Shown: positions 42,271-52,006 of the stretch, one piece after another | How the letters are laid out: each line of letters opens with the position of its first letter | How positions within the stretch are numbered: position 1 is the first letter of the stretch | NCBI GenBank assembly: GCA_033296885.1 | Contig: MU863992.1 | Coordinates: 52,225-116,224, forward strand | Reading direction: 5' to 3' | DNA length: 64,000 nucleotides | From: Triangularia verruculosa | Lineage: Eukaryota; Ascomycota; Sordariomycetes; Sordariales; Podosporaceae | Notes under the pieces: model-generated | Told to the model about the DNA's origin: nothing | The model's input: the letters and a program-made list of their open reading frames with translations, nothing else | Database searches by the model: none | Translations under genes and position numbers: made by a program

Positions 42271-43629
42271 GGCGATTTGATGACCTCTTTTGCTTGTTGG
42301 TTGTGTGTCGAGTCGCAGTTAAATTTTCATCGACTGCGGAATTCATGGCTGATGCGAGCCAATGTTCAAAACTCTGATTCCGTGCCAGGACATAGGCTTT
42401 AGTGGCTACGAATCTTCTTCAGCCCTTCCAACTTTGCTACAAGTGAGCGAGATCAAACCTTGAAGGCAGCACTTAGTCACCATTATACCGTACATCAGCC
42501 AACCCGCAACCTACCGGGTTGTTCATGTACCACTCCTTCACGTAGTGAGTCCGTTCTGATAATGAAAGTGTGGGGGATCTTCCCGGTGTTCTGAGCTTAA
42601 ACCATGGGGGCAATGAGATATCTCCGTTGTCGCCCACCATCGGATCTAAAACTGATAATCAGTCTGTGTGTCCCATAAGGCTGCTTTTGCGGAAGTGCAC
42701 ATACATTTGTATGAGTATTTCAGATACCCATACCAGATCTCCCACACTGCTAGGTCGCTCTGGAAGATCGTACCAGTCCCGAATCAGCCTTCCACCAGAT
42801 CATCTCTCCTTTGAACCGAGTGGATAGTCTTCCCTGTATGACGGAATTCCAAAGATACTCCAGGCTGCTCTCTCCGCCATCGCAAGTGACTTTGGCAACC
42901 TCGATTGCCCACCCTTACGATGGATGGAAAGCTCATAACCGAACACAACAACCAACAGCGGGGCTGTCATTCTCGACTGGTCTTACTAAACAGCAGGCCC
43001 CACGCAAAAAAATAAAAAACAAAGAGAGACTGCTGCTCAAAAGCCAGGTCTTTCCAAATAACCAAGAGGCGTTGCAAGAAGGTCGATAGGCCCATTGATA
43101 AACGTTCAATGCTTATGAACTATCTTTTAAGGCCTACTGACTATCTTTCAAGATGGCTTGCCGGGCTGCCGGTCTGTATTTAGTTTCGTCTACGACTTGT
43201 CTACTCGCTACTCATCCCTCTCCGCAACCGCACCGATCTCCCCAACAGACACATCACACGGCACAGTCCAAAAGTCCGGTTGTAACCATGAAAGAGGTTA
43301 ATCATATTGGGGCTAAGCCCCTGCCATGCGGGCACCCTGATGTAACAAAACAAAGTAAAAATACCCCTCCCCTCCCCCCCTTCTAAAAAGACCAAAAGAA
43401 AGAGCCGCCTAAAAAACGAACAAAAAAACCAAGCCCCAACCAAAACCGCCTCCAACCCGTTTCCCCCCACCCCCAAAAACCACCCCCAAAAACCCCCTCC
43501 CTCTCCTACCACCAAAAAAAACTCCCAAAAAAAATTCAGTCGGAGTCAACACCATCCCACATCTCATCCCCCGAGGAAAGCCATTCTTCCGGCGAGTCCT
43601 CACCCCTTGCTCTTTTTCTCCTTCTATAT
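42271..43629. other. Spacer between F-box copy B and Q/R-rich copy C
   Basis: No gene supported. It contains a 5' flank similar to that of F-box copy A (42618-42660 against 26320-26360), three 21-bp satellite units at 43088-43150, and an A/C-rich tract at 43340-43530 like the one at 26680-26815. An alternative last exon of copy C could lie at 43535-43620: the minus strand reads GEDSPEEWLSSGDEMWDGVD and ends SD before a stop. Confidence 0.5.
43088..43150 (+). repeat. Three 21-bp satellite units
   Basis: GGCCCATTGATAAACGTTCA, TGCTTATGAACTATCTTTTA and GGCCTACTGACTATCTTTCA (each 21 bases with the last base) follow one another without gaps. Confidence 0.75.
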
Positions 43630-44676
43630 TTATTGATGTTTTCTCCTCCTCTTCGCCCTCTGCTCTAACCTCTTCTCCTCCTCCTCATCGGCAGGAATGC
43701 CGTTTTGTCCTTCTCATTATATTAGCCAACTACCCAACAATAACATCAGAAACATCTCAAAAAAAGTAGATTTACGATAAAGTTCCTCAAAAAAGGCGGC
43801 ATTCCGGGCCCGCTCCTCCTCCGACAACATCGTCCCCGCTTCTTACTCAAATATTAGAAACCAAGAAACTCAAAACATAAACAAAATCAAAAACTTACAC
43901 GGCGCTTACTGCTGCTGCTATAGTAGCAGCGAGGCCGCTTACTGCTGCTACTGCTGCGGTTGCTGCTCGCCCACAGGCGAGGGCTCTGCGGCAGCGGGCG
44001 AGTGGGCCGGTACGTGCTGCTGCAATAGTGAGAGCGGCGAGGGAGTGTGAGACTCCGGGCTCGCCGGCGATAGAGATGCGCTTGCTGCTGCTGTTGGTGG
44101 TGTTGTTCATACTGCTTGTCAGCAGGCAAGGACATAGCGCCTGCGGGCGAGAAGACTACTATTATTGTAAAAACAATGGTGGCGAGGGAGCGTGAAGCTC
44201 CACGCTTGCCGGCGACGGGCTAGTGCAGGTGCTGTTACTGGTGCTCGTCAGCAGGCGAGGAGGCCGGAGCCTGCTGTTGTTGCGCCTGCTGCTGCTCCTC
44301 TTCCTTCTTCTCCTTCTCCTTCTCCTCCTCCTCGGAGGCAGCGGGGCCTTGTTGTTGCGGCGGCGCCGCTTGGTTTCGGGCAGAAGCCCGTACTCAGGGG
44401 GATCTCCTGTATCTCACATAACTAGTCAATAATACAATCATACATCAAAAATACAACATGTGTACAGTTACAAATAGCACGAGAGGGAGGTAGAGGAAAG
44501 CTTGTTAGAGAGGAAAGGTGCCAGAAGAATACAAGACGAAAAGCAAGATAGTCAACTTACCGCGCGTGCTGGTGCTGGCTACTGCTGGCTATTGATGTTG
44601 CTGAAGCTGTTGTTGCTGCCGGTATTGCTGATGTTGTTTCTGCATAGAAGACTTGAAAGCATCGGAGACCTCTTGT
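43630..44676 (-). pseudogene. Q/R-rich low-complexity gene, copy C, decayed
   Basis: Exons can be matched to copy A: a 5' exon 44561-44676 (QEVSDAFKSSMQKQHQQYRQ), an exon starting at 44406 (GDPPEYGLLPETKRRRR), an exon ending at 43776 (SEEERARNAAFFEELYR) and a last exon 43630-43709 ending RRRKHQ. Donor and acceptor sites and phase 1 agree with copy A. The 5' exon has an in-frame TAG in a CAA CAG-type tract. The central part has TAG/TAA codons in Gln tracts (frame reading EPSPVGEQQPQQ) and at least one one-base frame change near 44355. A repeat of about 97 bases (CCTGCTGACGAGCA-like and CCTGCTGACAAGCA-like) is present twice. The C-to-T-type nonsense in CA contexts suggests repeat-induced mutation. 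Confidence 0.5.
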
Positions 44677-45074
44677 CTGAAGAGACCAGAGAAGGGAATG
44701 AAAGGTGTACGAGTGAAGTTTGCTGTTCAATTTGCAAAAAGCAAAAAGAAGCAATCGAGGCAAATGAGAGCCATCTGCAAAGAAGGTATGCCCGGCCAGA
44801 GTGCCTCTTGCCGCCAGGAAAGGAAAGCTGACCGTCAGAAAGGTTGAACTAACCGCTAGGAAAGTGCAGCTGACCATCAACATCAATCCGGGAAGCAAGT
44901 ACCAGGGAACCTCTTTCCATCTCCAATCATCTTCATCTAAAAGGCAAGAACCCTGCCCAATGCATCTAATTCATCATTAACTCCCTATCTACATGTTTAC
45001 ACAATCCCAGTTCATTATTTTACGTGATTTTCCTGTCCCATGATTTTGTCTTCCCATGCCAAGTCCACATCTGC
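44677..45074. other. Intergenic, upstream of copy C and downstream of GARS-AIRS
   Basis: No gene supported; an upstream exon of copy C may lie at 44700-44830, but I cannot place its donor. Confidence 0.4.
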
Positions 45075-47441
45075 TCAAGCCCAGCTCTCCAGATTCCTCA
45101 ACTCGCACCCATTACCTCCTTCTGGCCTCTTGGTCAACTTACCCAATGTGTACACCTTCTCGCCAGCCTCCTCAAGCCCCTTGATGACACCCTCAACACT
45201 CTCAGCAGCAACGGCAACAACCATGCCGATACCGGTGTTGAATGTCCTGCCCATCTCGGCCGGTTCAACGCTCTCGGCAAGCCACTTGAAGACAGGTGGC
45301 AGCTCCCACGCCGCGACGTCAATCTCAGCCGAGAGGTGCTTGGGCAGCATGCGGGGCACATTCTCAGTCAAACCGCCACCAGTGATATGCGCCATTCCCT
45401 TGACGGCTGTGGCACCGGGCTCAGAGGCCAGAACCTTGAGCAAAGGCTTGACGTAGATCTTTGTGGGAGTAAGAAGAGCGTCGCCAAGAGACTTTGAGCT
45501 GTCCCATGGGCAAGCATCTGTGTAGTCAAGGCCGCGCTTCTGTACGACCTTGCGGACGAGAGAAAAGCCGTTGGAATGGACACCAGAGGAAGCGAGACCG
45601 ATGAGAACATCACCTTCAGTCATGGCATCCTTGCGGGGGAGGCGCTGCTCGGACTTCATGACACCAATGGCGGCACCAGCAGCATCGTAGTCATCGCCAG
45701 TGTAGAGGTCGGGCATCTCAGCCGTTTCACCTCCAACGAGGGCACACCCGGACTCGAGGCAGCCCTTGGCGACGCCCTCAACAAATGAAGCTGCCACAGA
45801 AACGTCAAGGCGGCTGCAACCATAGTAATCGAGGAACATGAAGGGCTCGGCGCCCTGAACGACAAGGTCGTTGACATTCATGGCAACAAGATCGATGCCA
45901 ACTGTGTCGTGCTTGTTCATCTTCTGGGCAATGATGAGCTTGGTGCCGACACCGTCGATAGCGCCGACAACGATGGGCGCACCAGGAAAACCGGCGTTGG
46001 AGAGATCGACCTCGCCACCGAAACCGCCGATCACAGCATCGGCGCCAGGACGGCGGGTGGTGGCCACGGCAGCCTTGATGCGGTCGACAAGCTCGTTACC
46101 AGCGTCGATGCTCACACCGGCCTGGGCATAAGTAAGCTTGTCGGAGGTATCTGACTTGCGGAAAGCGCGGTGGGCAATGTCCTTGCGGTAGTACATGCCG
46201 TCAAAGTTGATGAGCTTAACACCCTCATAGGCCTTGTCAACGGCGGCGCGAAGAGAGTCGCCAATGGCGTTGGAAGCAATGACACGGCCACCATCGGTAG
46301 CCAAAGCACCGCCTGTGAGCTTGGTACCAGCGTGGAAGATGGTGATGTCTTGTGGGGCGTCTGATACCTGCATGGGAATGTTCTTGGGGTATGACTCGGG
46401 GTAGCCAGGAGCGGCAACCACTACAGTGGTAGAAAACTTGTTGGAGCACTTGACGGGAACGTCCTCGAGATAAGGAATAGGGCCGGCGCAGGCGTACATG
46501 ATCTTGGCAAGGTCGGACTCGAGCAATGGGAGGACGGTCTGGGTCTCGGGGTCGCCAAAGCGGACGTTGTACTCGAGCACCTTGGGGGTGCCATCAGGGG
46601 CAATCATAAGGCCAGTGAAGAGGCAACCCTTGAAGGGGAAGCCGTCCTTGCGCATACCATCAATGGTAGGCTGGAGAATTTCGCGCTCAACACGAGCGAG
46701 GAGCTCAGGGGTAGCGAGCTTGGTGGGCGCATAGCATCCCATGCCACCAGTGTTCAAGCCGGTGTCGCCCTCGCCAATTCGCTTGTGGTCCTGGGCCGCA
46801 GGCAAGGACTTGATCGTGGTGCCGTCGCAGAAAGACAAGATGCTCAGCTCGTCACCAACCAAGAACTCCTCGATGACAACCTCGTTACCGGCGTCGCCAA
46901 ATGCCTTGTCCAGCATGATGTCCTTCAACCCCTGCTGAGCCTCCTCTTGCGTCTGGGGAATGATGACGCCCTTGCCAGCAGCCAAACCGGTGGCCTTGAG
47001 GACGACATTGTGCTTGACGTTCTTGAGATACTCGCTGGCCTTTTCGTAGTCGGAGAAGTTCTCGTAGGCAGCGGTGGGGATGTTGTGCTTCTTCATGAAG
47101 TCCTTGGAAAAGGTCTTGCTGCCCTCCATGCGCGCGGCCTCCTTGGAGGGGCCGAAGACGGGAATGCCGGCCTCGCGGAAGTAGCCCTCGATGCCATCGA
47201 CGAGGGGCGCCTCGGGGCCGGGGACGACGAGGTTGATGTTGTTCTTCTTTGCGAACTCGACGAGGCCGGGGTAGTCGTTGGGCTTAACGGCGGTGCTGTT
47301 GGTCACCTTGGGCAACCCCGCGGTGCCGCCGTTGCCAGGAACCGCGATGATGGACTCCACATGCGGCGATTGGACGAGCTTCCAGGCGAGGGCGTGCTCA
47401 CGGCCACCGTTGCCGACCAGCAGGATCCGAAGAGATGCCAT
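45075..47441 (-). CDS. ADE5,7: Bifunctional GAR synthetase / AIR synthetase (purine synthesis)
   Basis: Intronless, 788 aa, the usual length of fungal Ade5,7. The GARS half (about 1-430) shows GNGGREHALAWKL, PGNGGTAGLP, an ATP-grasp core LKATGLAAGKGVIIPQT, the family block HKRIGEGDTGLNTGGMGCYA, and LEYNVRFGDPETQ with metal-binding Glu/Asn. The AIRS half (about 440-780) starts at YAQAGVSIDAGNELVDRIK, with GGFGGEVDL, VGAIDGVGTKL and DLVAMNVNDLVVQGAEPFMF. It makes glycinamide ribonucleotide from phosphoribosylamine and glycine (step 2) and closes the imidazole ring from FGAM (step 5) in the cytosol. It is well conserved and marks the right edge of the accessory island. Confidence 0.97.
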   Translation of the reverse strand: MASLRILLVGNGGREHALAWKLVQSPHVESIIAVPGNGGTAGLPKVTNSTAVKPNDYPGLVEFAKKNNINLVVPGPEAPLVDGIEGYFREAGIPVFGPSKEAARMEGSKTFSKDFMKKHNIPTAAYENFSDYEKASEYLKNVKHNVVLKATGLAAGKGVIIPQTQEEAQQGLKDIMLDKAFGDAGNEVVIEEFLVGDELSILSFCDGTTIKSLPAAQDHKRIGEGDTGLNTGGMGCYAPTKLATPELLARVEREILQPTIDGMRKDGFPFKGCLFTGLMIAPDGTPKVLEYNVRFGDPETQTVLPLLESDLAKIMYACAGPIPYLEDVPVKCSNKFSTTVVVAAPGYPESYPKNIPMQVSDAPQDITIFHAGTKLTGGALATDGGRVIASNAIGDSLRAAVDKAYEGVKLINFDGMYYRKDIAHRAFRKSDTSDKLTYAQAGVSIDAGNELVDRIKAAVATTRRPGADAVIGGFGGEVDLSNAGFPGAPIVVGAIDGVGTKLIIAQKMNKHDTVGIDLVAMNVNDLVVQGAEPFMFLDYYGCSRLDVSVAASFVEGVAKGCLESGCALVGGETAEMPDLYTGDDYDAAGAAIGVMKSEQRLPRKDAMTEGDVLIGLASSGVHSNGFSLVRKVVQKRGLDYTDACPWDSSKSLGDALLTPTKIYVKPLLKVLASEPGATAVKGMAHITGGGLTENVPRMLPKHLSAEIDVAAWELPPVFKWLAESVEPAEMGRTFNTGIGMVVAVAAESVEGVIKGLEEAGEKVYTLGKLTKRPEGGNGCELRNLESWA

Positions 47442-47930
47442 TTTTTGTTTTGTTTTCTTGGGGTGACTGGAGCAAAGTCCCTTGCTCAGCGAGTCTCGGG
47501 CTGCCCCTCCATTTTTCTGTCAAACCGAAAATCCGGGGGCAGAGAAATTTATTTTACCCCTCCCCCGCGCTTGTTATCGACGGGACACCGCTGATTGGCC
47601 AATTCCTCTCCGACAAGCGGATGGGGAAGGAGTACGTACCTCGAAAATGAGAAAAAAAAGGTCTGAGAGTCGCGTCGCAAGGTGGGCGAGGCTTTTTGCG
47701 GGAGGTGATCCTTGAGGCATTCTGAAGCTATCCTTGAGCCCTCTGTGAGGTCTGTCTCTCTCTCCAGCTCCAGAATGAACCCCCAAGCGCACTTGTTTGA
47801 TAGACCAAGCGAGCTGTCAGATATCTGACATTTTCATGTGAAACCAGGGCTTCCTAGCATCTTTCTGGCCACCCTGGAAGCCACCAAGGGTCCCATAAAG
47901 TGTGGAATGCAAAAACTGCAAAAATTGGAT
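47442..47930. promoter_or_regulatory. Promoter region of GARS-AIRS gene
   Basis: No gene supported. The first 100 bases upstream of the start are T-rich on the + strand. I see no obvious TGACTC purine-control (Bas1-type) site. Confidence 0.4.
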
Positions 47931-48040
47931 GATGAGAGTGGGATTCGAACCCACGCCCTTTCGGACCACGGAATCTCTTGACAAGATGTTGATTAAGGAA
48001 GACCTTAACGTGGCGCCTTAGACCGCTCGGCCATCTCACC
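47931..48040 (-). tRNA. tRNA-Leu(AAG) with an intron of about 31 bases
   Basis: The minus strand begins GGTGAGATGGCCGAGCGGTC and ends in the T-arm GGGTTCGAATCCCA followed by CTCTCATC. The acceptor stem GGTGAGA pairs fully with TCTCATC (one G-U). The anticodon stem CCACG/CGTGG encloses TTAAG, so the anticodon is AAG. The bases between it and the 3' stem hold an intron at the usual place after position 37, and a long class-II variable arm follows. CCA is not encoded, as expected in eukaryotes. Confidence 0.92.
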
Positions 48041-48329
48041 GTACTGATTGTTGAAGATTGTGGGTGAAAACATGCTACAGGACGCTACGCAATGCGCTCG
48101 ACCTGCCAGGCCAAGGCCATGCTCGGCACCGTCCTGTAATGATATGAACTCAGAATACCCCATGCCACTCATAGTCCAACGGACCCTTAAGAGAAATATG
48201 CATCTTCAAATTCATATTCATAACATCTCAAACAAAACAAACAACCCAACCAGCCAGCCATGCTATCCTTTCCAACACCCCCATCCTTTCATACAACCCA
48301 TGTGTTCACACCCACGCCCTATCCATCAT

Positions 48330-51300
48330 CTAAAGAGTCTCCTCCCCCTCATCCTCCTCATCCTCATCCAACAACTCACTCACCAAACTCTTATCATCCC
48401 CTTCCTCATCCCCATCATCCTCCTCAATACTCTTCATAACCGGCTCCGTTCTACCCAACACCACCGTCGCCTCCTCCTCTTCCTCATCCTCCTCCTTGAT
48501 CACACTCCCCGCTCTACTCGAAACCACCGACCCCTCCCTCCCAGCACTTGGGCCACCGCCAGCAACACTGCCCAGCCCAACAGAACTAGCCCTACTCACA
48601 CTCCGCCTATACCTCTGCACCTGCCCCTCAGCAGAATTCATCTGCGCCGCCACAGCCGCAGCATCAAGCTGGTTCACAATCTTCCCCAGCCCAACATGCA
48701 GTTTATAAAGCGAATTCCGACTCGTCGCATCAGTGAGAAGTCCGTTCTCAACCGCTTCGCAGACTTGCTCATAGACTTCCCTTGTGAGCTCCTCCGTCGA
48801 GGCAGGGGAGACGTACAACTTGCCCAGCAGCGCGGCGATGATCTTCTTTTCTTCTTCTGTTTCATAGTCAGTAATCTTGTCCATCCATCAGAGGGTAAGG
48901 ATATGAGGTAGTAACTTACTCGGCACACTGCTAGATAATCTCTCCAAAATCGCCCTCGCAAATTCAAGGTGCACATCCGCATTTACATTCTTCCTCTCCC
49001 CCTCCGCGCCCTCCTCCTTCCCGGGGTAGTAGCACTTTCTCGGATCCGTCCAATCCACCAGACACGCGCCGATGGTGGACAGCGAAACCATTTCCTCGTC
49101 TACATCTGCGTCGTCATCTTCAAGACCCTCTCGCACGTTGTATAACGTGTGCAGCGCGTCTAAAGCAACAACTCTCATGAGGTCTTGGTTTTCAGCTCTG
49201 GAGTAGCAGAAGACGGGAAGGAAGTAATTGAGGGCTTGGCGGACGGATTGGTTGTCGCTTGATGCCGGTTCGAAGTAAGCTACTACCAACGTCTTGAGTA
49301 GTTCAGCGCTAAAATCAGGGTCAGAGATGACGCGGCCGAGGAGGAGCTTAGAGACGGCGACGGTGGCAGAGGCTTGGACTTCTGGGTGGCGGGCGCCGGA
49401 GCGGAGGGCTTTGATGTAGACTTTCAGGAGCGTAGGGTTGTTAGAGAGGAGCTGTGACCCGTGGACGTTGAGGATGTCGGTCAGAATATTCAACGCCGTG
49501 ATTTGAAGCGCAGTGTGGCCCTTGCTGAAGAAGTGCATGAATAGAGTAAGGTTCTCTTCGGCCAGTGAGCGGTCGAGGAGGGAACACAGCCCAAGACAGA
49601 CCAAACCACGCTCGCGGACAGGGGCCTCGTGGGAGCGAACAGCCGGTACAACGAGGTTGTTAAGCATCGAGACCAAGTGGTCGTTTTGTTGGAGATCACC
49701 AGTAACGTTGGTGAGCATGCACTGCACTATATGCAGACACTTCATGTTGATCATGATCTCCTTGATCGCCTTCTTGGCAGCTTCCTCCTCTGACAACTCG
49801 GGCACATTCTTGTTCTTAGAAGATTTCGTCGGAGTTGTGTCGCCGGCATCAGGGGTCGATACTTCAGACTGCGCAGAGTGGAAGGATTCATCGTCGTTAT
49901 CGTTTCCATCGGCGGGGGGCTCGTCAACGATAGTGTCGTGCACATCGGCAACGGCTTCCAATACGATGGAGCAAAATTCCTTCTCTCCGGCAGCGTCAGG
50001 GGCGCAGATGTCGCGGAGGACATTAACGGTCAATTTGGTGACCTCGTCGGGAAGTTCAGGGATGGAGAGGGTCTGGCGAAGCAAGGAGAACATCTTCCTA
50101 CGGCCGACCTCATCGGAGTAATCGAGGGTGAGGGCGATGTGGAGGAGCTGCTCTACTATGAACTCCTGCTCCACTGTGTCCTCCTCCTCCTCTTCTTCGA
50201 GATCCTCCTGCTCTTCGGCACGCTTGATGGCGTCGATGAGAACCTTGATGTAGCGCTCGAGGTAGAAGGCCACCTTGGTGACTTCGGGAAGCTTCTCCTC
50301 GGCAAGCTGCTCAAACTTGCCGTTGCCTTCGCTGCGGCAAAAGTCGTTGAAGGTGCGGCAGACAAACACAGATTCAGCGCTGAGGGTTTCAAAGAAAGTA
50401 TCGTCAAAGACCATCGCTTCTCTGTAATCTGGCCGGCCCTCCCAGAAGCCCTTCATGGCCTCCAGACCAATTCCATTCTCGCCACCAGAGTTGATCACAT
50501 CGATACGCTCCAACAATTCAAGAAGCGCATCAAGGTTGGGAGGGGACACCTCCGCTGGCTGACCAGTCTCAGCAGGCGGCGGTGTCCCGGCGCAATCCTC
50601 GATCCAGCGCTCACGAAACAGACGACCGGCCGCCTTACGGACGTTTTCGTCTCTGTCGCGCAAACCCCAGCGAAGCAGCTTCTCTCTCATCGAAAGGGAC
50701 AAATGCCTAAAATCACCCAACGCAGGGAGTAACCGCGAGTACACTGACCGACGTGTCGCTGCGTCCTGGTCTCTAGCTCTTTCGAGAAGAAAAGGCAAGG
50801 TTTTCGGCAGAATCGGCAGATTGACCAAAAGTGATCGTCTGACATCGGCACTTGGGTCATTTTGCAGAACCTCCAGCAACTTATCCAAGAGTCCACTGCC
50901 GGTATCGCCCTCGCTGTCTTCCGAATCCTCCTCTGCTTCCACCTCATTGCCAGCTAATCTTCCCAATCCAAGTACAGCCTGTACGCGTACCATAGCCTCC
51001 TTGTCGCGAATCCTTTTCAGCAGCCCCGACCTCAACTTCTGGAACAAATCATCATCAATCGCATCCAGCGAGTTAATAATATGCGAAATCAACTGCGTCG
51101 ACCTATACCGCACAAATTTATCCTTCGCCTGCAGCAGAGGCAGGATAGTCTGCATGAGATACGTCGTCAACCTCGTAGCAGGCGTCTCTGGCATAGTACT
51201 AGTATCCATATCCGCCTCGCCCGTAATCTCATTGTCCTTGTCGATCGCATGCCGTAGGAACAAGCCGATGAATCTGACCGTCTTCTCGCCTACTGATTCG

Positions 51301-51653
51301 GACTTCTTAACGGGCATGACGCGCAAGACGCAGCGCACAAACTCGGTGTTGAAGTCATCCTCGTCAAAGTCGCCGAGATTAGTAGTAGTGGCGGTCTTTT
51401 TGGTGGTGGTGGGCTCGTAGCAGCAGGCTTCTTGGATCTTGCGGAGAGTGACGGCTAGCTTTCGGTGGGAGGCGGTGGTGCGCTGAGCGTCGCGGAAGAC
51501 GGCGGCGACTTGCTGTCGGAGGACATTGTCGGGGGTCTCTTCGGGGGCGTTGTGGTTCACGGCTGGGGAGGAGCGCGAGGTGGTTGTGGCTCGAGAGACG
51601 GCGCCGCCAGCGGCGGTGGAGGAGCGGGTTGATCTTGTGGCTCTTGGGGCCAT
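48330..51653 (-). CDS. YCG1: Condensin subunit 3 (CAP-G/Ycg1)
   Basis: Spliced model complement(48330..48856, 48920..51653), 1086 aa. The 63-base intron has a GTAAGT donor. HEAT-type repeats run through the protein, for example DKFVRYRSTQLISHIINSLD, RDKEAMVRVQAVLGLGRLAG, DPSADVRRSLLVNLPI and VRERGLVCLGLCSLLD, the core of the Cnd3 family. The N-terminus is Ser/Thr/Arg-rich and probably phosphorylated. The C-terminal exon ends in a Ser-rich then Glu/Asp-rich tail (SELLDEDEEDEGEETL). It binds the kleisin Brn1 and DNA, and condenses mitotic chromosomes. It is divergent from NOP4 over 353 bases. Confidence 0.93.
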
Positions 51654-52006
51654 GTTGGCGACAGCTTGCGCGCCTTGCTCCCTTTTGTATTGTTCAGGTT
51701 GTAATTCTCACCCCTAATTCAAGCCGCATAGGGGTTGTCGTCGTGAATATGGCGTATCGAAGAGGATCTAAGTAGTTGTCACAGAAAAGGAGCCCGACTG
51801 GATGCGACTGCGAATGTTGTTTGTTTACCTAGCAATTCCCTATTTCAGCCTAGCGCGGGAAAGTTTGGAGGGGTTTGCCCCACAGCTTGGTAGGTCGGCA
51901 GCTCCACATTTCCCACGATAAGCTTCTTATCGGCTGACCTCTCCTTGATTTTTTTCTTCCAATTGAGCCGGGGACCAGCTCCAACAATCGAAATATCACC
52001 GACACA
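51654..52006. promoter_or_regulatory. Divergent promoter, condensin YCG1 (-) and NOP4 (+)
   Basis: 353 bases between the two start codons, with no open frame of interest; it must serve both genes. Confidence 0.55.

Noticed and set aside
45024..47594. Long plus-strand frames opposite the GARS-AIRS gene
   Set aside because: Antisense shadows of a strongly coding, GC-biased gene.
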